The notes under the pieces are model-generated. The model was not told the origin of the DNA. It searched no databases and saw only the letters and a list, made by a program, of their open reading frames with translations. Of a stretch of DNA of 33,604 nt, positions 1 through 9,593 are shown piece by piece (within the stretch, counting starts at the first letter, position 1; every line of letters begins with the position of its first letter). The stretch is taken from contig NZ_JAUNPC010000003.1 of assembly GCF_030536915.1 (NCBI RefSeq), positions 1 to 33,604 of the forward strand, read 5' to 3'. Both the position numbers and the translations under genes were made by a program. Origin of the DNA: Paracoccus sp. (in: a-proteobacteria). Its GTDB lineage: Bacteria > Pseudomonadota > Alphaproteobacteria > Rhodobacterales > Rhodobacteraceae.

Positions 1-741
1 GCCCTTGTCGATGGCAGTCGCGCCCACGTCGATGCGGGCGGTGTCGCGGCTGGTCTGCCGGTTCTCGCGGTCGAAGATCGCGGCACCCGCGCGGGTGATG
101 ACGACATGGTCGCCGTCTTCCAGATAGGTGATCCGGTCGGTGAAGGGCGCCAGCGCGATGGCGTCCGAGCCGAGGAACATCTCGCCATCCCCGTGCCCCA
201 GCGCCAGCGGGCTGCCCTTGCGGGCGCCGATCATCAGGTCGGCCTCGCCCTCGAACAGGAAGGCCAGCGCAAAGGCACCCTGCAGACGGGACAAGGTGGC
301 GCGCACGGCATCGACCGGCGACATGCCCTGCGCCATGTGGTGGCCGGTCAGCAGGGCCACCGTTTCCGTGTCGGTTTCCGTCTGCGCGGCGATGCCATGG
401 GCGGCAAGGTCGGCGCGCAACTCGCGGAAGTTCTCGATGATGCCGTTGTGGACCACGGCGACGGGGCCGTGCTTGTGCGGGTGGGCGTTTCCTTCGGTCG
501 CGGCGCCATGGGTGGCCCAGCGGGTGTGGCCGATGCCGGCATGGCCTTCCAGCGGGTCCAGCACCAGCAGGTCGGACAGGTTCACCAGCTTGCCTACGGC
601 GCGGCGACGGTCCAGCTGCCCCTCGCCATCCACGGTCGCCACGCCCGCGCTGTCATAGCCGCGGTATTCCAGCCGCCGCAGCGCCTCGACCAGTTGCGGC
701 GCCACCTGGTTCCGGCCGAGTATCCCGATGATTCCGCACAT
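1..741 (-). CDS. glmS: Glutamine--fructose-6-phosphate aminotransferase, N-terminal part (cut by window edge)
   Basis: Makes glucosamine-6-phosphate from fructose-6-phosphate and glutamine, the first committed step to UDP-GlcNAc, in the cytoplasm. The reading frame begins MCGIIGILG, giving the N-terminal nucleophile Cys2 of class II glutamine amidotransferases, and continues with LRRLEYRGYDSAG, GHTRWATHG and VVHNGIIENF, all typical of GlmS. Only the first 247 codons, the glutaminase half, are present; the SIS isomerase domains lie beyond the left edge. Its ATG shares one base with the TAA stop of glmU (TAATG), so the two are almost certainly co-translated. Start choice is firm because Cys2 must follow the initiator. 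Confidence 0.95.
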   Translation of the reverse strand, partial: MCGIIGILGRNQVAPQLVEALRRLEYRGYDSAGVATVDGEGQLDRRRAVGKLVNLSDLLVLDPLEGHAGIGHTRWATHGAATEGNAHPHKHGPVAVVHNGIIENFRELRADLAAHGIAAQTETDTETVALLTGHHMAQGMSPVDAVRATLSRLQGAFALAFLFEGEADLMIGARKGSPLALGHGDGEMFLGSDAIALAPFTDRITYLEDGDHVVITRAGAAIFDRENRQTSRDTARIDVGATAIDKG

Positions 742-2084
742 TATGCTTTCCCCTTCGCTGCCCGAAGCGCCTGCATGATCCTTGCGGCAAGCCCCGGCTT
801 CGTCACCTGCCGGGCGCGTGCCAGCCCCAGCGCCTCGTCCGGCACATCACCCGTGATGACCGACCCCGAGCCGGTCATCGCCCGGTTGCCGACCCGCACA
901 GGGGCCACCAGCATCGTGTCCGAACCGATAAAGGCATCCGCGCCGATCACCGTGCGGTGCTTGCCGACGCCGTCATAGTTGCAGGTCACCGTGCCCGCGC
1001 CGATGTTCGTCCGCTCGCCGATCTCGGCATCGCCCAGATAGGTCAGGTGGCCGACCTTGACGCCCTCGGCCAGCACCGAGTTCTTCACCTCGACGAAGTT
1101 GCCGACATGGACATCGCCGCCAAGCTCGGCCCCCGGCCGCAGCCGGGCGAAGGGGCCGACGGTGGCGCCCGCGCTGACATGGCAGCCTTCCAGATGGCAA
1201 AAGGGCAGGATCTCGGCCCCGCTTTCGACACTGACGCCGGGGCCGAAGACCACGTTCTGGCCGATGACCGCATCGCGGCCGATGACGGTATCGGGCGCGA
1301 ACCAGACCGTCGAAGGGTCGGCCATGGCGACGCCGTTCCCAAGCGCCTCGGCCCGGCGGCGCGACTGGAAGGCGATCTCGGCAGCGGCGAGTTCGGCGCG
1401 GGTGTTGATCCCCAGCGTCTCGGCCTCGTCGCAGGTCACGACCGCGGCATCGCGGCCCTCGGCGCGGGCGAGGCCGACCACGTCGGTCAGATAGTATTCC
1501 CCCGCCGCGTTGTCGTTGCCCAAGCGGCCCACGAGCTCGCGCAACAGGCCCGCCTCCACCGCCATCACGCCCGAGTTGCAGAGCCGGATCGCCCGCGTCG
1601 CCTCGTCGGCGTCCTTGAACTCCACGATGCGGTCGAGCCTGTCGCCTCGCGCGACCAGCCGCCCGTAGCGGCCGGGATCGGCGGCCTCGAAGCCCAGCAC
1701 CGCGACATCCGCCGGATGGCTGACCAGGGCGGCCAGCGTCTCCTCGCCGATGAAGGGGGTGTCGCCGTAAAGGACGACCACCTTGCCGTCGAAGCTCTCC
1801 AGCAGCGGCAGGGCCTGAGCCACGGCATGGCCGGTCCCCAGTTGTTCGGACTGGATCGCGATCCCCGCCTCGGGATCGAGCTTGCCCACGGCCTTCGTCA
1901 CCGCCTCGGCCCCATGGCCCGCGACCACGATCACCCGCTCGGGGTCGAGACTGCGGCCCGCGGCCAGCGCATGGCCGACCAGCGGCACGCCCCCCAGCCG
2001 GTGCAGCACCTTGGGCAGGTCCGACAGCATCCGGCTGCCCTGCCCCGCCGCAAGAACGATCAGCGCAACCGCCCGTTCCGTCAT
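741..2084 (-). CDS. glmU: Bifunctional GlmU (GlcNAc-1-P uridyltransferase / GlcN-1-P acetyltransferase)
   Basis: Acetylates glucosamine-1-phosphate and then transfers UMP from UTP to give UDP-GlcNAc, the precursor of peptidoglycan and lipid A. The 447-residue product has the family's two halves: an N-terminal pyrophosphorylase with LAAGQGSRM at residues 11-19 (the usual Thr of GxGTRM is Ser), and a C-terminal left-handed beta-helix with hexapeptide repeats and the block GERTNIGAGTVTCNYDG. Length is close to the roughly 456 residues of E. coli GlmU. It precedes glmS with a one-base overlap, so both steps of the branch are in one operon. The 102-bp gap to the divergent gph gene must hold both promoters; I could not pick one convincingly. 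Confidence 0.96.
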   Translation of the reverse strand: MTERAVALIVLAAGQGSRMLSDLPKVLHRLGGVPLVGHALAAGRSLDPERVIVVAGHGAEAVTKAVGKLDPEAGIAIQSEQLGTGHAVAQALPLLESFDGKVVVLYGDTPFIGEETLAALVSHPADVAVLGFEAADPGRYGRLVARGDRLDRIVEFKDADEATRAIRLCNSGVMAVEAGLLRELVGRLGNDNAAGEYYLTDVVGLARAEGRDAAVVTCDEAETLGINTRAELAAAEIAFQSRRRAEALGNGVAMADPSTVWFAPDTVIGRDAVIGQNVVFGPGVSVESGAEILPFCHLEGCHVSAGATVGPFARLRPGAELGGDVHVGNFVEVKNSVLAEGVKVGHLTYLGDAEIGERTNIGAGTVTCNYDGVGKHRTVIGADAFIGSDTMLVAPVRVGNRAMTGSGSVITGDVPDEALGLARARQVTKPGLAARIMQALRAAKGKA

Positions 2085-2186
2085 CCGACCCTCGCTTCAT
2101 TGATCTTTGCGGGCCTTCTAGCTAGGCGCAGCGGGAACGGGAAGGGCCGCAGCGGTCACAGAACTTGTCGAAAGGTTACGGAAAAC

Positions 2187-2873
2187 ATGGCGCAGGGCGA
2201 ACGCGGCACGGTGGTCTTCGATCTGGACGGGACGCTGGCCGACACGGCGGCCGACTTAATCGCCGCCGCCAATGCCTGTTTCGAAAGCCGAGGGCTGGGC
2301 CGCCTGCTGGACCCGAGGGCGGATGCGGGGATCGCCTTTCACGGCGGCCGCGCCATGCTGCGCGCGGGCTATGCGCGGATGCCGGCCGACAGGCTGCTGC
2401 CGCCGGATGCCGAAGAGACCGACTTCCCCCGGCTTCTCGAATTCTATGACGGCTGCCTTGCCGACTCGACCCGCCTTTACGACGGCGCCGAGCAGGCCAT
2501 AACCGCGCTTGCCGCCCAAGGCTACAGGCTGGCGATCTGTACCAACAAGCCATCGGCCCTGGCCGAGAAGCTTCTGTCCGCCCTGAAGGTGCGCGAATAT
2601 TTCACCGGCATGATCGGTGCGGACAGCCTGCCGGTCCGCAAGCCCGATCCCCGCCCCTATGTGGCCGCGGTCGAGCAGGCCGGCGGCGATGTCCGGCACT
2701 CGTTCCTGCTGGGCGACACCGAGACGGACGTGAAGACCGCGCGGGCCGCGGGCGTCCGCGTGGCGCTGATCGGCTTCGGGCCGGAAGGCGCGGCGATCTC
2801 GCGGCTGGCGCCGGATCATGTTCTGGATGGATTCGGGGCGCTGCCGGCGCTGGCGCGCTCCTGGCTGGGGTAA
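2187..2873 (+). CDS. gph: Phosphoglycolate phosphatase (HAD superfamily)
   Basis: Probably hydrolyses 2-phosphoglycolate, the product of RuBisCO oxygenation or of DNA-end repair, to glycolate. The 228-residue protein shows the HAD motifs in order: FDLDGTLADT at residues 11-20 with Asp12 as nucleophile, a helical cap, CTNKP (motif II Thr), a KPDP lysine, and LGDTETD (motif IV acidic pair). The frame is open far upstream, but family alignment and the position after the glmU promoter region make ATG 2187 the right start. It diverges from glmU and converges on nagZ. HAD substrate ranges are broad, so phosphoglycolate is a family-based call. Only a short 5-bp stem (2875-2888, no U-run) follows the stop. 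Confidence 0.85.
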   Translation: MAQGERGTVVFDLDGTLADTAADLIAAANACFESRGLGRLLDPRADAGIAFHGGRAMLRAGYARMPADRLLPPDAEETDFPRLLEFYDGCLADSTRLYDGAEQAITALAAQGYRLAICTNKPSALAEKLLSALKVREYFTGMIGADSLPVRKPDPRPYVAAVEQAGGDVRHSFLLGDTETDVKTARAAGVRVALIGFGPEGAAISRLAPDHVLDGFGALPALARSWLG

Positions 2874-2956
2874 GAGGCGCTGCCGCCTGTGCGACGGGCA
2901 TCTTCTGTGGCCTTCCTCGCTGGAAATCGTCGGCGATTGTTTTCAGGGTCCGGGCT

Positions 2957-3982
2957 TCAGGCGGCAAGCACCGCGGCAAGCTCGGCCTGCAGTTCCGCGG
3001 CCGGGGTCCGGTCGGGCGCAGCCCGGCGCGCAAGCGCGGCCTCGGCGCGGGCCATGGCCTGATGGGTCATGGGACCCGCAGCCTCGGCGACCTGCGCGAA
3101 GCCGGCGCGGCTGAGGTTGCAGGCCAGCACGAGGTCGCAGCCCGCCGCGATGGCGGCCGAGGCGCGCTCGGCCGGGGTGCCGGTCAGGGCGTTCATGCCG
3201 ATGTCATCGCTCATCAGCAGCCCCCGGAAGCCGATCCGCTGGCGGATCAGCCGGATCGCGGCAGGCGAGGCGGTGGCGGGACGGTCGTCCAGTTCCGTCA
3301 GCCGGATATGGGCGGTCATGCCCATGGGCAGGTCGTTCAGCGCCCGGAACGGGGCAAAGTCGGTGGCGTCGAGTTCATCCAGCGGCACGTCCAGCACCGG
3401 CAGGTCATGGTGGCTGTCCACCCGCGTCCGGCCATGGCCCGGCAGGTGCTTGGCGATCGGCAGCACGCCCGCGGCAAGCAACCCCTCCGCCGCCGCGCGG
3501 CCCAGCAGGGACACGGTTTCCGGGTCCGTGCCGAAGCAGCGGTTCTTCAGAAACGGATGGGTGGCGGCATCCGCGATGTCGAGGCAGGGGGCGGCGTCCG
3601 CGTCGATGCCGACGGCGCGCAGTTCCTGCCCCATCAGCCGGTGGCGCAGTTCGACGGCCCGGCGGCCGTCGGCGGCGCTTTCTATCGCGGGCGGCCATTC
3701 GGTCCAATGCGGCGGGCGCAGGCGCTGGACGCGGCCGCCCTCCTGATCGACCATCACCACCGCCTCGCGGCCGACCGCATCCCGCAAGTCGGCAGTCAGG
3801 TGACGCAACTGGTCGGGGTGATCGACGTTGCGGGCAAAGAGGATGAAGCCCCAGGGATCGGCGTCCCGCAGGAAGGCGCGCTCATCGGCGCCCAGCGCCA
3901 GCCCTTCGACACCCAGGATGGTGGCGCCATGCGCCCTCGCCCCGCCCGTCGGGGGCGGTGCAGGCCGGGTGCCAGGGCTCAC
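2957..3982 (-). CDS. nagZ: Beta-N-acetylhexosaminidase (GH3)
   Basis: Removes GlcNAc from muropeptides during peptidoglycan recycling in the cytoplasm. The 341-residue GH3 protein carries VDQEGGRVQRL near residue 78, the hallmark KHLPGHGRTRVDSHHDLP from residue 178 with the Asp189/His191 pair on the flexible catalytic loop, and MSDDIGM at 257-263 containing the catalytic Asp. Phe of the usual KHFPGHG is Leu here. The start overlaps the stop of the SPOR gene (ATGA), so translation is coupled. In many Rhodobacterales argS, a SPOR gene and nagZ are followed by scpA and scpB; here nagZ ends the run and faces gph after 83 bp. Confidence 0.94.
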   Translation of the reverse strand: MSPGTRPAPPPTGGARAHGATILGVEGLALGADERAFLRDADPWGFILFARNVDHPDQLRHLTADLRDAVGREAVVMVDQEGGRVQRLRPPHWTEWPPAIESAADGRRAVELRHRLMGQELRAVGIDADAAPCLDIADAATHPFLKNRCFGTDPETVSLLGRAAAEGLLAAGVLPIAKHLPGHGRTRVDSHHDLPVLDVPLDELDATDFAPFRALNDLPMGMTAHIRLTELDDRPATASPAAIRLIRQRIGFRGLLMSDDIGMNALTGTPAERASAAIAAGCDLVLACNLSRAGFAQVAEAAGPMTHQAMARAEAALARRAAPDRTPAAELQAELAAVLAA

Positions 3983-5100
3983 TGCGCCGCCGCGGGGATG
4001 CAGTCGGTGCCGGCGGCGATCAGCGCGGCGCAGAACCTGCGCGCCTCGTCGCGGGTTTCAAAGCCGGCGATGCGCAGCCGGTAGAAGGTGCGGCCGCCGG
4101 CCTTGTGCTGCTGCACCACGGGCGCCTTGCCGGTGAACAGGTCGCCGTAACGGCCGGACACGCGGCTCCACTCGCTGTGGGCGATGGCGTCGCTGTCAAA
4201 GGCGCCGATCTGGACCAGCGGCGAACCCGAGGCGACCCGCGGCGCCTCGGCCAGCGTGGCATCGGTCGGGGCAGGCGTTTCGGCTGCCGCGGCGGGCGAC
4301 GCCGCTGCCGGCGTCGCAAGCGCGGCAACGACACGGGGACGCGGTGCGGGACGGGTGGGCGTCGTCACCGACGGCATTGCCCCGGCTTCGGCCAGCGCGG
4401 CGGTGATGGCGGTGTCCGTGGTGGGCTGGCCATTCACATCCGTGACGGCGTCGGCGACGGAAACCGCATCCGCTTCGGACGGCGCGACGGCCGGCACCCC
4501 GGCGGCGGCTTCCTCCTCGGCGGCGATCCGGGCAAGGCGTGCGGACTCGGTATCGGACATGGCCACGACCGGAAGGGCGTTTTCCTCGACCACCTCGTCG
4601 GTGACGGGGGCCTCGCGCGCCGCGACGCCCAGTTCGCCCATGGCGACGTCCTGTCCGCTCAGCGCGGTCGGCGCGGGCGCGATTGCCACGCGCTCGACCG
4701 GGGCGCTTTCGGCCCCGGCAGCCACGTCGTTGACGGCAAAGCCCGCGCGGTCGGACAGCATCCCGCCCGGTTCGTCGGGGGCGATCCGGGCTTCGCCCTC
4801 GACCGCGCGGATGACGGGGACGCCCGACACATCGCGCACGACAAGCTGGTAGCCCCAGACCATCAGGCTGATCATCAGGACGACCGACACGAGCGCGCCA
4901 AGGTAATGGGTCAGCCGCGCGACCCGGCCCAGCACGCTGTCGCGGTCGCTGAGCGGCAGCGCCCCGGCCCCCATGGCGCGATGCGCGTCATCCCAGTCCT
5001 CATCCCATTCATGCGACCGAAAGGACGCGTTGGGCTGGCCGCGCCCATGGGGTCCGCGTGCATCGTCATACCCGCCGGAGCGGAAATCCACCACCGTCAT
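3979..5100 (-). CDS. SPOR-domain envelope protein
   Basis: A 373-residue bitopic inner-membrane protein. After a charged cytoplasmic segment there is one hydrophobic helix at about residues 67-88 (LGALVSVVLMISLMVWGYQL), then some 200 residues rich in Ala, Pro, Glu and Val that should be a disordered periplasmic linker, then a C-terminal SPOR fold from about 294 (LVQIGAFDSDAIAHSEW ... FYRLRIAGFETRDEA). SPOR domains bind peptidoglycan glycan stripped of stem peptides and often bring proteins to the division septum. The setting between argS and nagZ is the usual one in Rhodobacterales. Its stop overlaps the nagZ start, which links a septal wall binder to a wall-recycling hydrolase. The exact role is unknown. 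Confidence 0.9.
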   Translation of the reverse strand: MTVVDFRSGGYDDARGPHGRGQPNASFRSHEWDEDWDDAHRAMGAGALPLSDRDSVLGRVARLTHYLGALVSVVLMISLMVWGYQLVVRDVSGVPVIRAVEGEARIAPDEPGGMLSDRAGFAVNDVAAGAESAPVERVAIAPAPTALSGQDVAMGELGVAAREAPVTDEVVEENALPVVAMSDTESARLARIAAEEEAAAGVPAVAPSEADAVSVADAVTDVNGQPTTDTAITAALAEAGAMPSVTTPTRPAPRPRVVAALATPAAASPAAAAETPAPTDATLAEAPRVASGSPLVQIGAFDSDAIAHSEWSRVSGRYGDLFTGKAPVVQQHKAGGRTFYRLRIAGFETRDEARRFCAALIAAGTDCIPAAAQ

Positions 5101-5176
5101 CGTATCCTGTCCTGCCTGTTCCGGGTAAGCCCCGGTTTTCGTTGCCGCTCATCCTTCCGGCCGGATGCGTCTTGGA

Positions 5177-6919
5177 TCAGCGCATTTCCTGTGCCGGCGT
5201 GACGCCCAAGATAGCGAAACCGGCCGAAATGACAACGCCGACTGCACGTGCAAGCGCGATTTTCGGCGCTGTTGCGGCGATGTCACCATCCTGCACGAAA
5301 CGCAGCGTCGCCTCGTCGTTGCCGCGGTTCCACAAGGCATGCAGGTCGGACGCGAGGTCATAAAGGTAGAAGGCGATCCGATGCGGCTCATGCGCGCGGG
5401 CGGCGATTTCCACGGTGCGGGGCCATTCGGCGATCCGGCGGGCCAGGGCCTGCGCGGCGGGATGTTCGAGGTCCGCGACCGCCTGCGCCAGCGCCGCGTC
5501 GGAAATGTCCACGCCCATCTCGCCCGCCCGGCGCAACACGCTGTTGATGCGCGCGCTGGCATATTGGACATACCAGACGGGGTTGTCCTTGGACTGTTCC
5601 AGTACCTTGTCGAAGTCGAAGTCCAGCGCGGCGTCGTTCTTGCGCGTCAGCATGTGGAAGCGGGTGACGTCGCGGCCCGCCTGTTCCACCACGTCGCGCA
5701 GGGTGACGAAGGTGCCCGCGCGCTTGGACATCTTGAAGGGTTCGCCGTTCTTGAACAGCCGGACCAACTGGATCAGCTTGACGTCCAGCGGCACCCGGCC
5801 GTTCGACAGGGCGGACACCGCCGCCTGCATCCGCTTGACATAGCCGCCGTGGTCGGCCCCGAAGATGTCGATCAACTGATCGAAGCCGCGGTCGATCTTG
5901 TCCCAGTGATAGGCGATGTCGGGGGCGAAATAGGTCCATGACCCGTCCGACTTCTTCACCGGCCGGTCCACGTCGTCGCCATGGGCGGTGGACCGGAACA
6001 GGGTCTGCTTTCGCGGCTCCCAGTCCTCGGGGGTCTTGCCCTTGGGGGGTTCCAGCGTGCCTTCGTAGATCAGCCCCTCGGCGCGCAGCCGGTCGATGGC
6101 GGCCTCGATCCGGCCGGTGCCGTAAAGGGCCTTTTCCGAGGAATAGACGTCCATGCGGACGCCCAGCAGGTCCAGATCCTCGCGGATCACCTGCATCATG
6201 GCCTCGGTGGCGAAGCCGCGCACCTCGGCCAGCCAGTCGGATTCCGGCTTGTCGAGCAGGCTGTCACCAAAACGGGCCTTCAGCGCCTCGCCCACGGGGA
6301 TCAGGTAGTCGCCGGGATAAAGGCCCTCGGCGATCTGCGGCTCCTGCCCGTGCGCCTCGCGGTAGCGTTCATAGGCGGAACGGGCCAGCACATCGACCTG
6401 CGCGCCGCCGTCGTTGATGTAGTATTCGCGGGTCACGTCCTCGCCTGCGAACTGCAGCAGGTTCGCCAAGGCATCGCCGAAGACCGCGCCGCGCATGTGG
6501 CCGACGTGCATCGGGCCGGTTGGGTTGGCGCTGACGAACTCGACGTTGACGCGCGGGCCGTTCCCTGCAGGCACGCGGCCGTAGTCGCCGGGGGCGGACA
6601 GGGCCGCGCGCAGGACATCGGCCCAGATGCCGGGGGCAAGGCGCAGGTTCAGGAAGCCCGGCCCCGCGACCTCGGCGCTTGCGATGCGGGGGTCGCCGGT
6701 CAGGCGGGCGGCCAGCAGGTCGGCGATCTCGCGCGGCTTCATGCCCGCGGGTTTCGCCAGCACCATCGCGGCATTGGTGGCCATGTCCCCATGGGCGGCG
6801 TCGCGCGGGGGTTCCACCGCGACGGCGGCGAAGTCCAGGCCGGCGGGCAGCCTGCCCTGTCCGGTCATGTCGGTCAGCGCCTGGATCACCAGCGCGCGGA
6901 TGTCGGCGAAGATATTCAT
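5177..6919 (-). CDS. argS: Arginyl-tRNA synthetase
   Basis: Class I aminoacyl-tRNA synthetase that charges tRNA-Arg. The 580-residue protein has an N-terminal additional domain, [15 protein letters not shown] at about residues 130-144 with the HIGH-type signature HVGH at 138-141, YYINDGGAQ near 166, the catalytic-core block [14 protein letters not shown] near 351, KMSK at 396-399, and a C-terminal DALR-type anticodon-binding domain. ArgRS often lacks a canonical KMSK, so its presence is worth recording. It is the first gene of the minus-strand run argS - SPOR - nagZ, with 76 bp before the SPOR gene. Confidence 0.97.
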   Translation of the reverse strand: MNIFADIRALVIQALTDMTGQGRLPAGLDFAAVAVEPPRDAAHGDMATNAAMVLAKPAGMKPREIADLLAARLTGDPRIASAEVAGPGFLNLRLAPGIWADVLRAALSAPGDYGRVPAGNGPRVNVEFVSANPTGPMHVGHMRGAVFGDALANLLQFAGEDVTREYYINDGGAQVDVLARSAYERYREAHGQEPQIAEGLYPGDYLIPVGEALKARFGDSLLDKPESDWLAEVRGFATEAMMQVIREDLDLLGVRMDVYSSEKALYGTGRIEAAIDRLRAEGLIYEGTLEPPKGKTPEDWEPRKQTLFRSTAHGDDVDRPVKKSDGSWTYFAPDIAYHWDKIDRGFDQLIDIFGADHGGYVKRMQAAVSALSNGRVPLDVKLIQLVRLFKNGEPFKMSKRAGTFVTLRDVVEQAGRDVTRFHMLTRKNDAALDFDFDKVLEQSKDNPVWYVQYASARINSVLRRAGEMGVDISDAALAQAVADLEHPAAQALARRIAEWPRTVEIAARAHEPHRIAFYLYDLASDLHALWNRGNDEATLRFVQDGDIAATAPKIALARAVGVVISAGFAILGVTPAQEMR

Positions 6920-6942
6920 GGGTCTCTCATCCTGTCCGTCCT

Positions 6943-6971
6943 GCGATAGCGAAGCCGCCTGCCCGCCGCAA
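6943..6971 (-). promoter_or_regulatory. Possible argS promoter
   Basis: Reading the minus strand, TTGCGG (6971-6966) and TATCGC (6948-6943) are separated by 17 bases and lie just upstream of the argS ATG at 6919. The -10 match is weak, so this is only a candidate. Confidence 0.25.
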
Positions 6972-7054
6972 CCGCGCCGGGAAACGAACCCCCGCCCCGG
7001 TGCAACTTGACAGGGCCGCAGCAGGCCCCCACCTGCATCGGATCGCGGTTTGAA

Positions 7055-7083
7055 TTGACCTGCGGCCCATTTGGCTGTAGATG
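7055..7083 (+). promoter_or_regulatory. Probable promoter of the DEAD-box helicase gene
   Basis: TTGACC (7055-7060) and TAGATG (7078-7083) are separated by exactly 17 bases in the 272-bp gap between argS and the helicase gene. The in-frame ATG at 7081 falls inside the -10 box, which argues against it as a start. Transcription would begin near 7090, leaving a leader of about 100 nt before the preferred ATG at 7192. Confidence 0.45.
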
Positions 7084-7191
7084 CGCGAGGCCCGCATCCG
7101 GCGGGCGACCGAGGGGCGCATGGAAGGCCGCGTCCCGCTTATCGCGCAGGTTTGCGCGTCGGACAGCGACACCTCCTTTCGAAAGACCCCG

Positions 7192-9585
7192 ATGACGAAA
7201 TTCTCCGATCTCAAGCTCGACCCCAAGGTGCTGCAGGCCATTGCCGAGGCGGGCTACGAGAATCCGACGCCGATCCAGGCGGGCGCCATCCCGCCCGCCC
7301 TGGAAGGCCGCGACGTGCTGGGCATCGCCCAGACCGGCACCGGCAAGACCGCCGGCTTCGTGCTGCCGATGATCACCCTGCTGGGCCGCGGCCGGGCGCG
7401 GGCGCGGATGCCGCGCTCGCTGGTCCTGTGTCCGACGCGCGAACTGGCAGCTCAGGTGGCCGAGAACTTCGACACCTATGCCAAGCACACGAAACTCACC
7501 AAGGCGCTGCTGATCGGCGGCGTCAGCTTCGGCGAACAGGACAAGCTGATCGACCGCGGCGTGGACGTGCTGATCGCCACCCCCGGCCGCCTTCTGGACC
7601 ATTTCGAACGTGGCAAGCTGCTGCTGACGGGCGTCCAGATCATGGTCGTGGACGAGGCCGACCGGATGCTGGACATGGGCTTCATCCCGGATATCGAGCG
7701 GATCTTCCAGCTGACCCCCTTTACCCGGCAGACGTTGTTCTTCTCGGCCACCATGGCGCCGGAAATCGAGCGGATCACCAACACCTTCCTGCACGCGCCC
7801 GAGCGGATCGAGGTCGCACGCCAGGCCACGACCTCGGAAACGATCACCCAGAAGCTGGTCGAGATCACGCCCACCCGCCGCGACCAGAGCGCCAAGCAGA
7901 AACGCGAACTGCTGCGCGCCCTGATCGACGCCGAAGGCGAGAGCCTCAAGAACGCCATCATCTTCTGCAACCGCAAGACCGACGTGGACATCGTCGCCAA
8001 GTCGCTGAAGGCGCATGGCTATGACGCAGCACCCATCCACGGCGACCTGGACCAGCGCGTGCGGACGGCCACGCTGGACGGCTTCCGTGAAGGCACGCTG
8101 CGCTTCCTCGTGGCGTCGGACGTGGCGGCGCGGGGGCTGGACATCCCGGCGGTCAGCCATGTCATCAACTTCGACCTGCCCAGCCATGCCGAGGACTACG
8201 TCCATCGCATCGGCCGCACCGGCCGGGCGGGACGCGAGGGCACGGCCATTTCCATCGGCACGCCGGCGGATGAAAAATACCTGTCGGCGATCGAGGGGCT
8301 GGTGAAGCAGACCCTGCCCCGCGCCCCTGTGCCCGAAGGCTTCCAGCTTTCCGACGCGGCCCAGAAGCCGCCCCGCCCCGTGTCCGAGCGCGGCAACCAG
8401 CGCGGTGCGCCGACCCGCACGCGCTCTCGCCGCGGGGCGTCGCGGGATGAGCCGGCCCGGGAAAAGGCGGAGGTGAGCGAAAGCCCTGCACCCCAAGAGC
8501 CTAGGGCCACCGCCACGGGCGAAAGCCGCAAACCCGCAGGCAACGGCGCCCGCGAGGAGCGCGAGGACCGCAGCCGCGATCACCGGGACGAGCGGCGCGA
8601 GCCTGCGCGCGAGGAACGCCGCGACGACCGGCGTCCCCGGGACCGCGACCGGGGTCCGGCGGTGACGGGCATGGGCGACCATACGCCCGACTTCCTGCTG
8701 ACCAGCTTCAGCGACGCCCTGGCCGTGACCGATGCCCGCATGACCAATGCGCCGCCGCGCAGCGAGGACCCGCCGCGCGAACAGGCGAAAGAGGCGGAAG
8801 CGGACGGGCAAGAGGCGGCCGCCTCTCGCAACGCGGAGGGGAATGGCGAGGCCGATACGGCCGCCTCCCCCAAGCGCACGCGGTCCCGCCGCAGCCGGTC
8901 GACGCGGGCCGTCAAAGAGGCGCCGTCCGACGATCAGGCGCTTGACGCGGTCGCGGAAAGCGCAAACCCGGTCAAGGCGGAGGCCGAAGCGGGAACCGAG
9001 GCCCCGGCGACCGAGGTTGCGCTTGAAAGCGGGCTTGCCGCAGATGCCCCCGCGCAGGAGGCGCCGTCGGGCACCGCTGAGCCCGAGGGTGACGCGGAAG
9101 CCCCGGCGACCAAGGCCAAGCCAGCAAGGCAGGCCAAGCCTGTCGCAAAGCCCCGTGCGACCCGCAGCCGCCGAAAGCCCGCCAAGACTGACGCAGGCGC
9201 CGAAGACGCCGGGACCGGCGCGGCCCCGCAGTCCGAAGCCCCCGCCGAACCTGCAGAAACGCCCGCAGCCGAAGACGGGCGGGATGCAGGGACCGGAAAG
9301 GTCACGACCCCCAGCATCGACGAGGCCGCAAGCCCCTCGGACGCCTTGACTGTCCAGGAAGCATCCGCCGACAGCCGGGACGCACCGGCAGAACGGGAAG
9401 ATGCCGATGCTCGCCGCCCCGAGGCGGCAGCAGATGTTCCGGTGGAAGGGCCAGTACGCGCCGAGGCCGGCCGGGCGGGGGACGATGCGGTTTCCGGTCC
9501 GCAGTCCGATCAGGCCGACCCGCCCCAGCCCGAGGTTGACCAGACCCAAGCGGACCGGGTCTCGGACTCGGCTCCGCAGGCCTGA
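7192..9585 (+). CDS. DEAD-box RNA helicase (RhlE-like core) with a 420-residue disordered tail
   Basis: An ATP-dependent RNA helicase, likely for ribosome assembly or mRNA turnover. From ATG 7192 (797 residues) it shows the Q motif (GYENPTPIQ, 21-29), Walker A AQTGTGKT (46-53), PTREL (81-85), TPGR (130-133), DEAD (154-157), SAT (185-187) and HRIGRTGR (338-345); the core ends near 375. The rest, longer than the core, is low complexity: Ala/Glu/Pro-rich stretches broken by three basic TRSRR boxes (409-413, 563-567, 657-661), plus one ordered-looking island GMGDHTPDFLLTSF at about 493-506. In-frame starts at 7081 and 7120 are less likely, since the first lies in the promoter. The lnt start follows within 9 bases. 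Confidence 0.93.
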   Translation: MTKFSDLKLDPKVLQAIAEAGYENPTPIQAGAIPPALEGRDVLGIAQTGTGKTAGFVLPMITLLGRGRARARMPRSLVLCPTRELAAQVAENFDTYAKHTKLTKALLIGGVSFGEQDKLIDRGVDVLIATPGRLLDHFERGKLLLTGVQIMVVDEADRMLDMGFIPDIERIFQLTPFTRQTLFFSATMAPEIERITNTFLHAPERIEVARQATTSETITQKLVEITPTRRDQSAKQKRELLRALIDAEGESLKNAIIFCNRKTDVDIVAKSLKAHGYDAAPIHGDLDQRVRTATLDGFREGTLRFLVASDVAARGLDIPAVSHVINFDLPSHAEDYVHRIGRTGRAGREGTAISIGTPADEKYLSAIEGLVKQTLPRAPVPEGFQLSDAAQKPPRPVSERGNQRGAPTRTRSRRGASRDEPAREKAEVSESPAPQEPRATATGESRKPAGNGAREEREDRSRDHRDERREPAREERRDDRRPRDRDRGPAVTGMGDHTPDFLLTSFSDALAVTDARMTNAPPRSEDPPREQAKEAEADGQEAAASRNAEGNGEADTAASPKRTRSRRSRSTRAVKEAPSDDQALDAVAESANPVKAEAEAGTEAPATEVALESGLAADAPAQEAPSGTAEPEGDAEAPATKAKPARQAKPVAKPRATRSRRKPAKTDAGAEDAGTGAAPQSEAPAEPAETPAAEDGRDAGTGKVTTPSIDEAASPSDALTVQEASADSRDAPAEREDADARRPEAAADVPVEGPVRAEAGRAGDDAVSGPQSDQADPPQPEVDQTQADRVSDSAPQA

Positions 9586-9593
9586 CGGAAGGG

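Noticed and set aside
957-2186. Upstream extension of the gph frame through the glmU gene
   Set aside because: The frame is open by chance on the strand opposite glmU; HAD homology begins only at ATG 2187.
2875-2888. Short hairpin AGGCG/CGCCT after gph as a terminator
   Set aside because: Only five base pairs and no U-run; such stems are expected by chance at this GC content.
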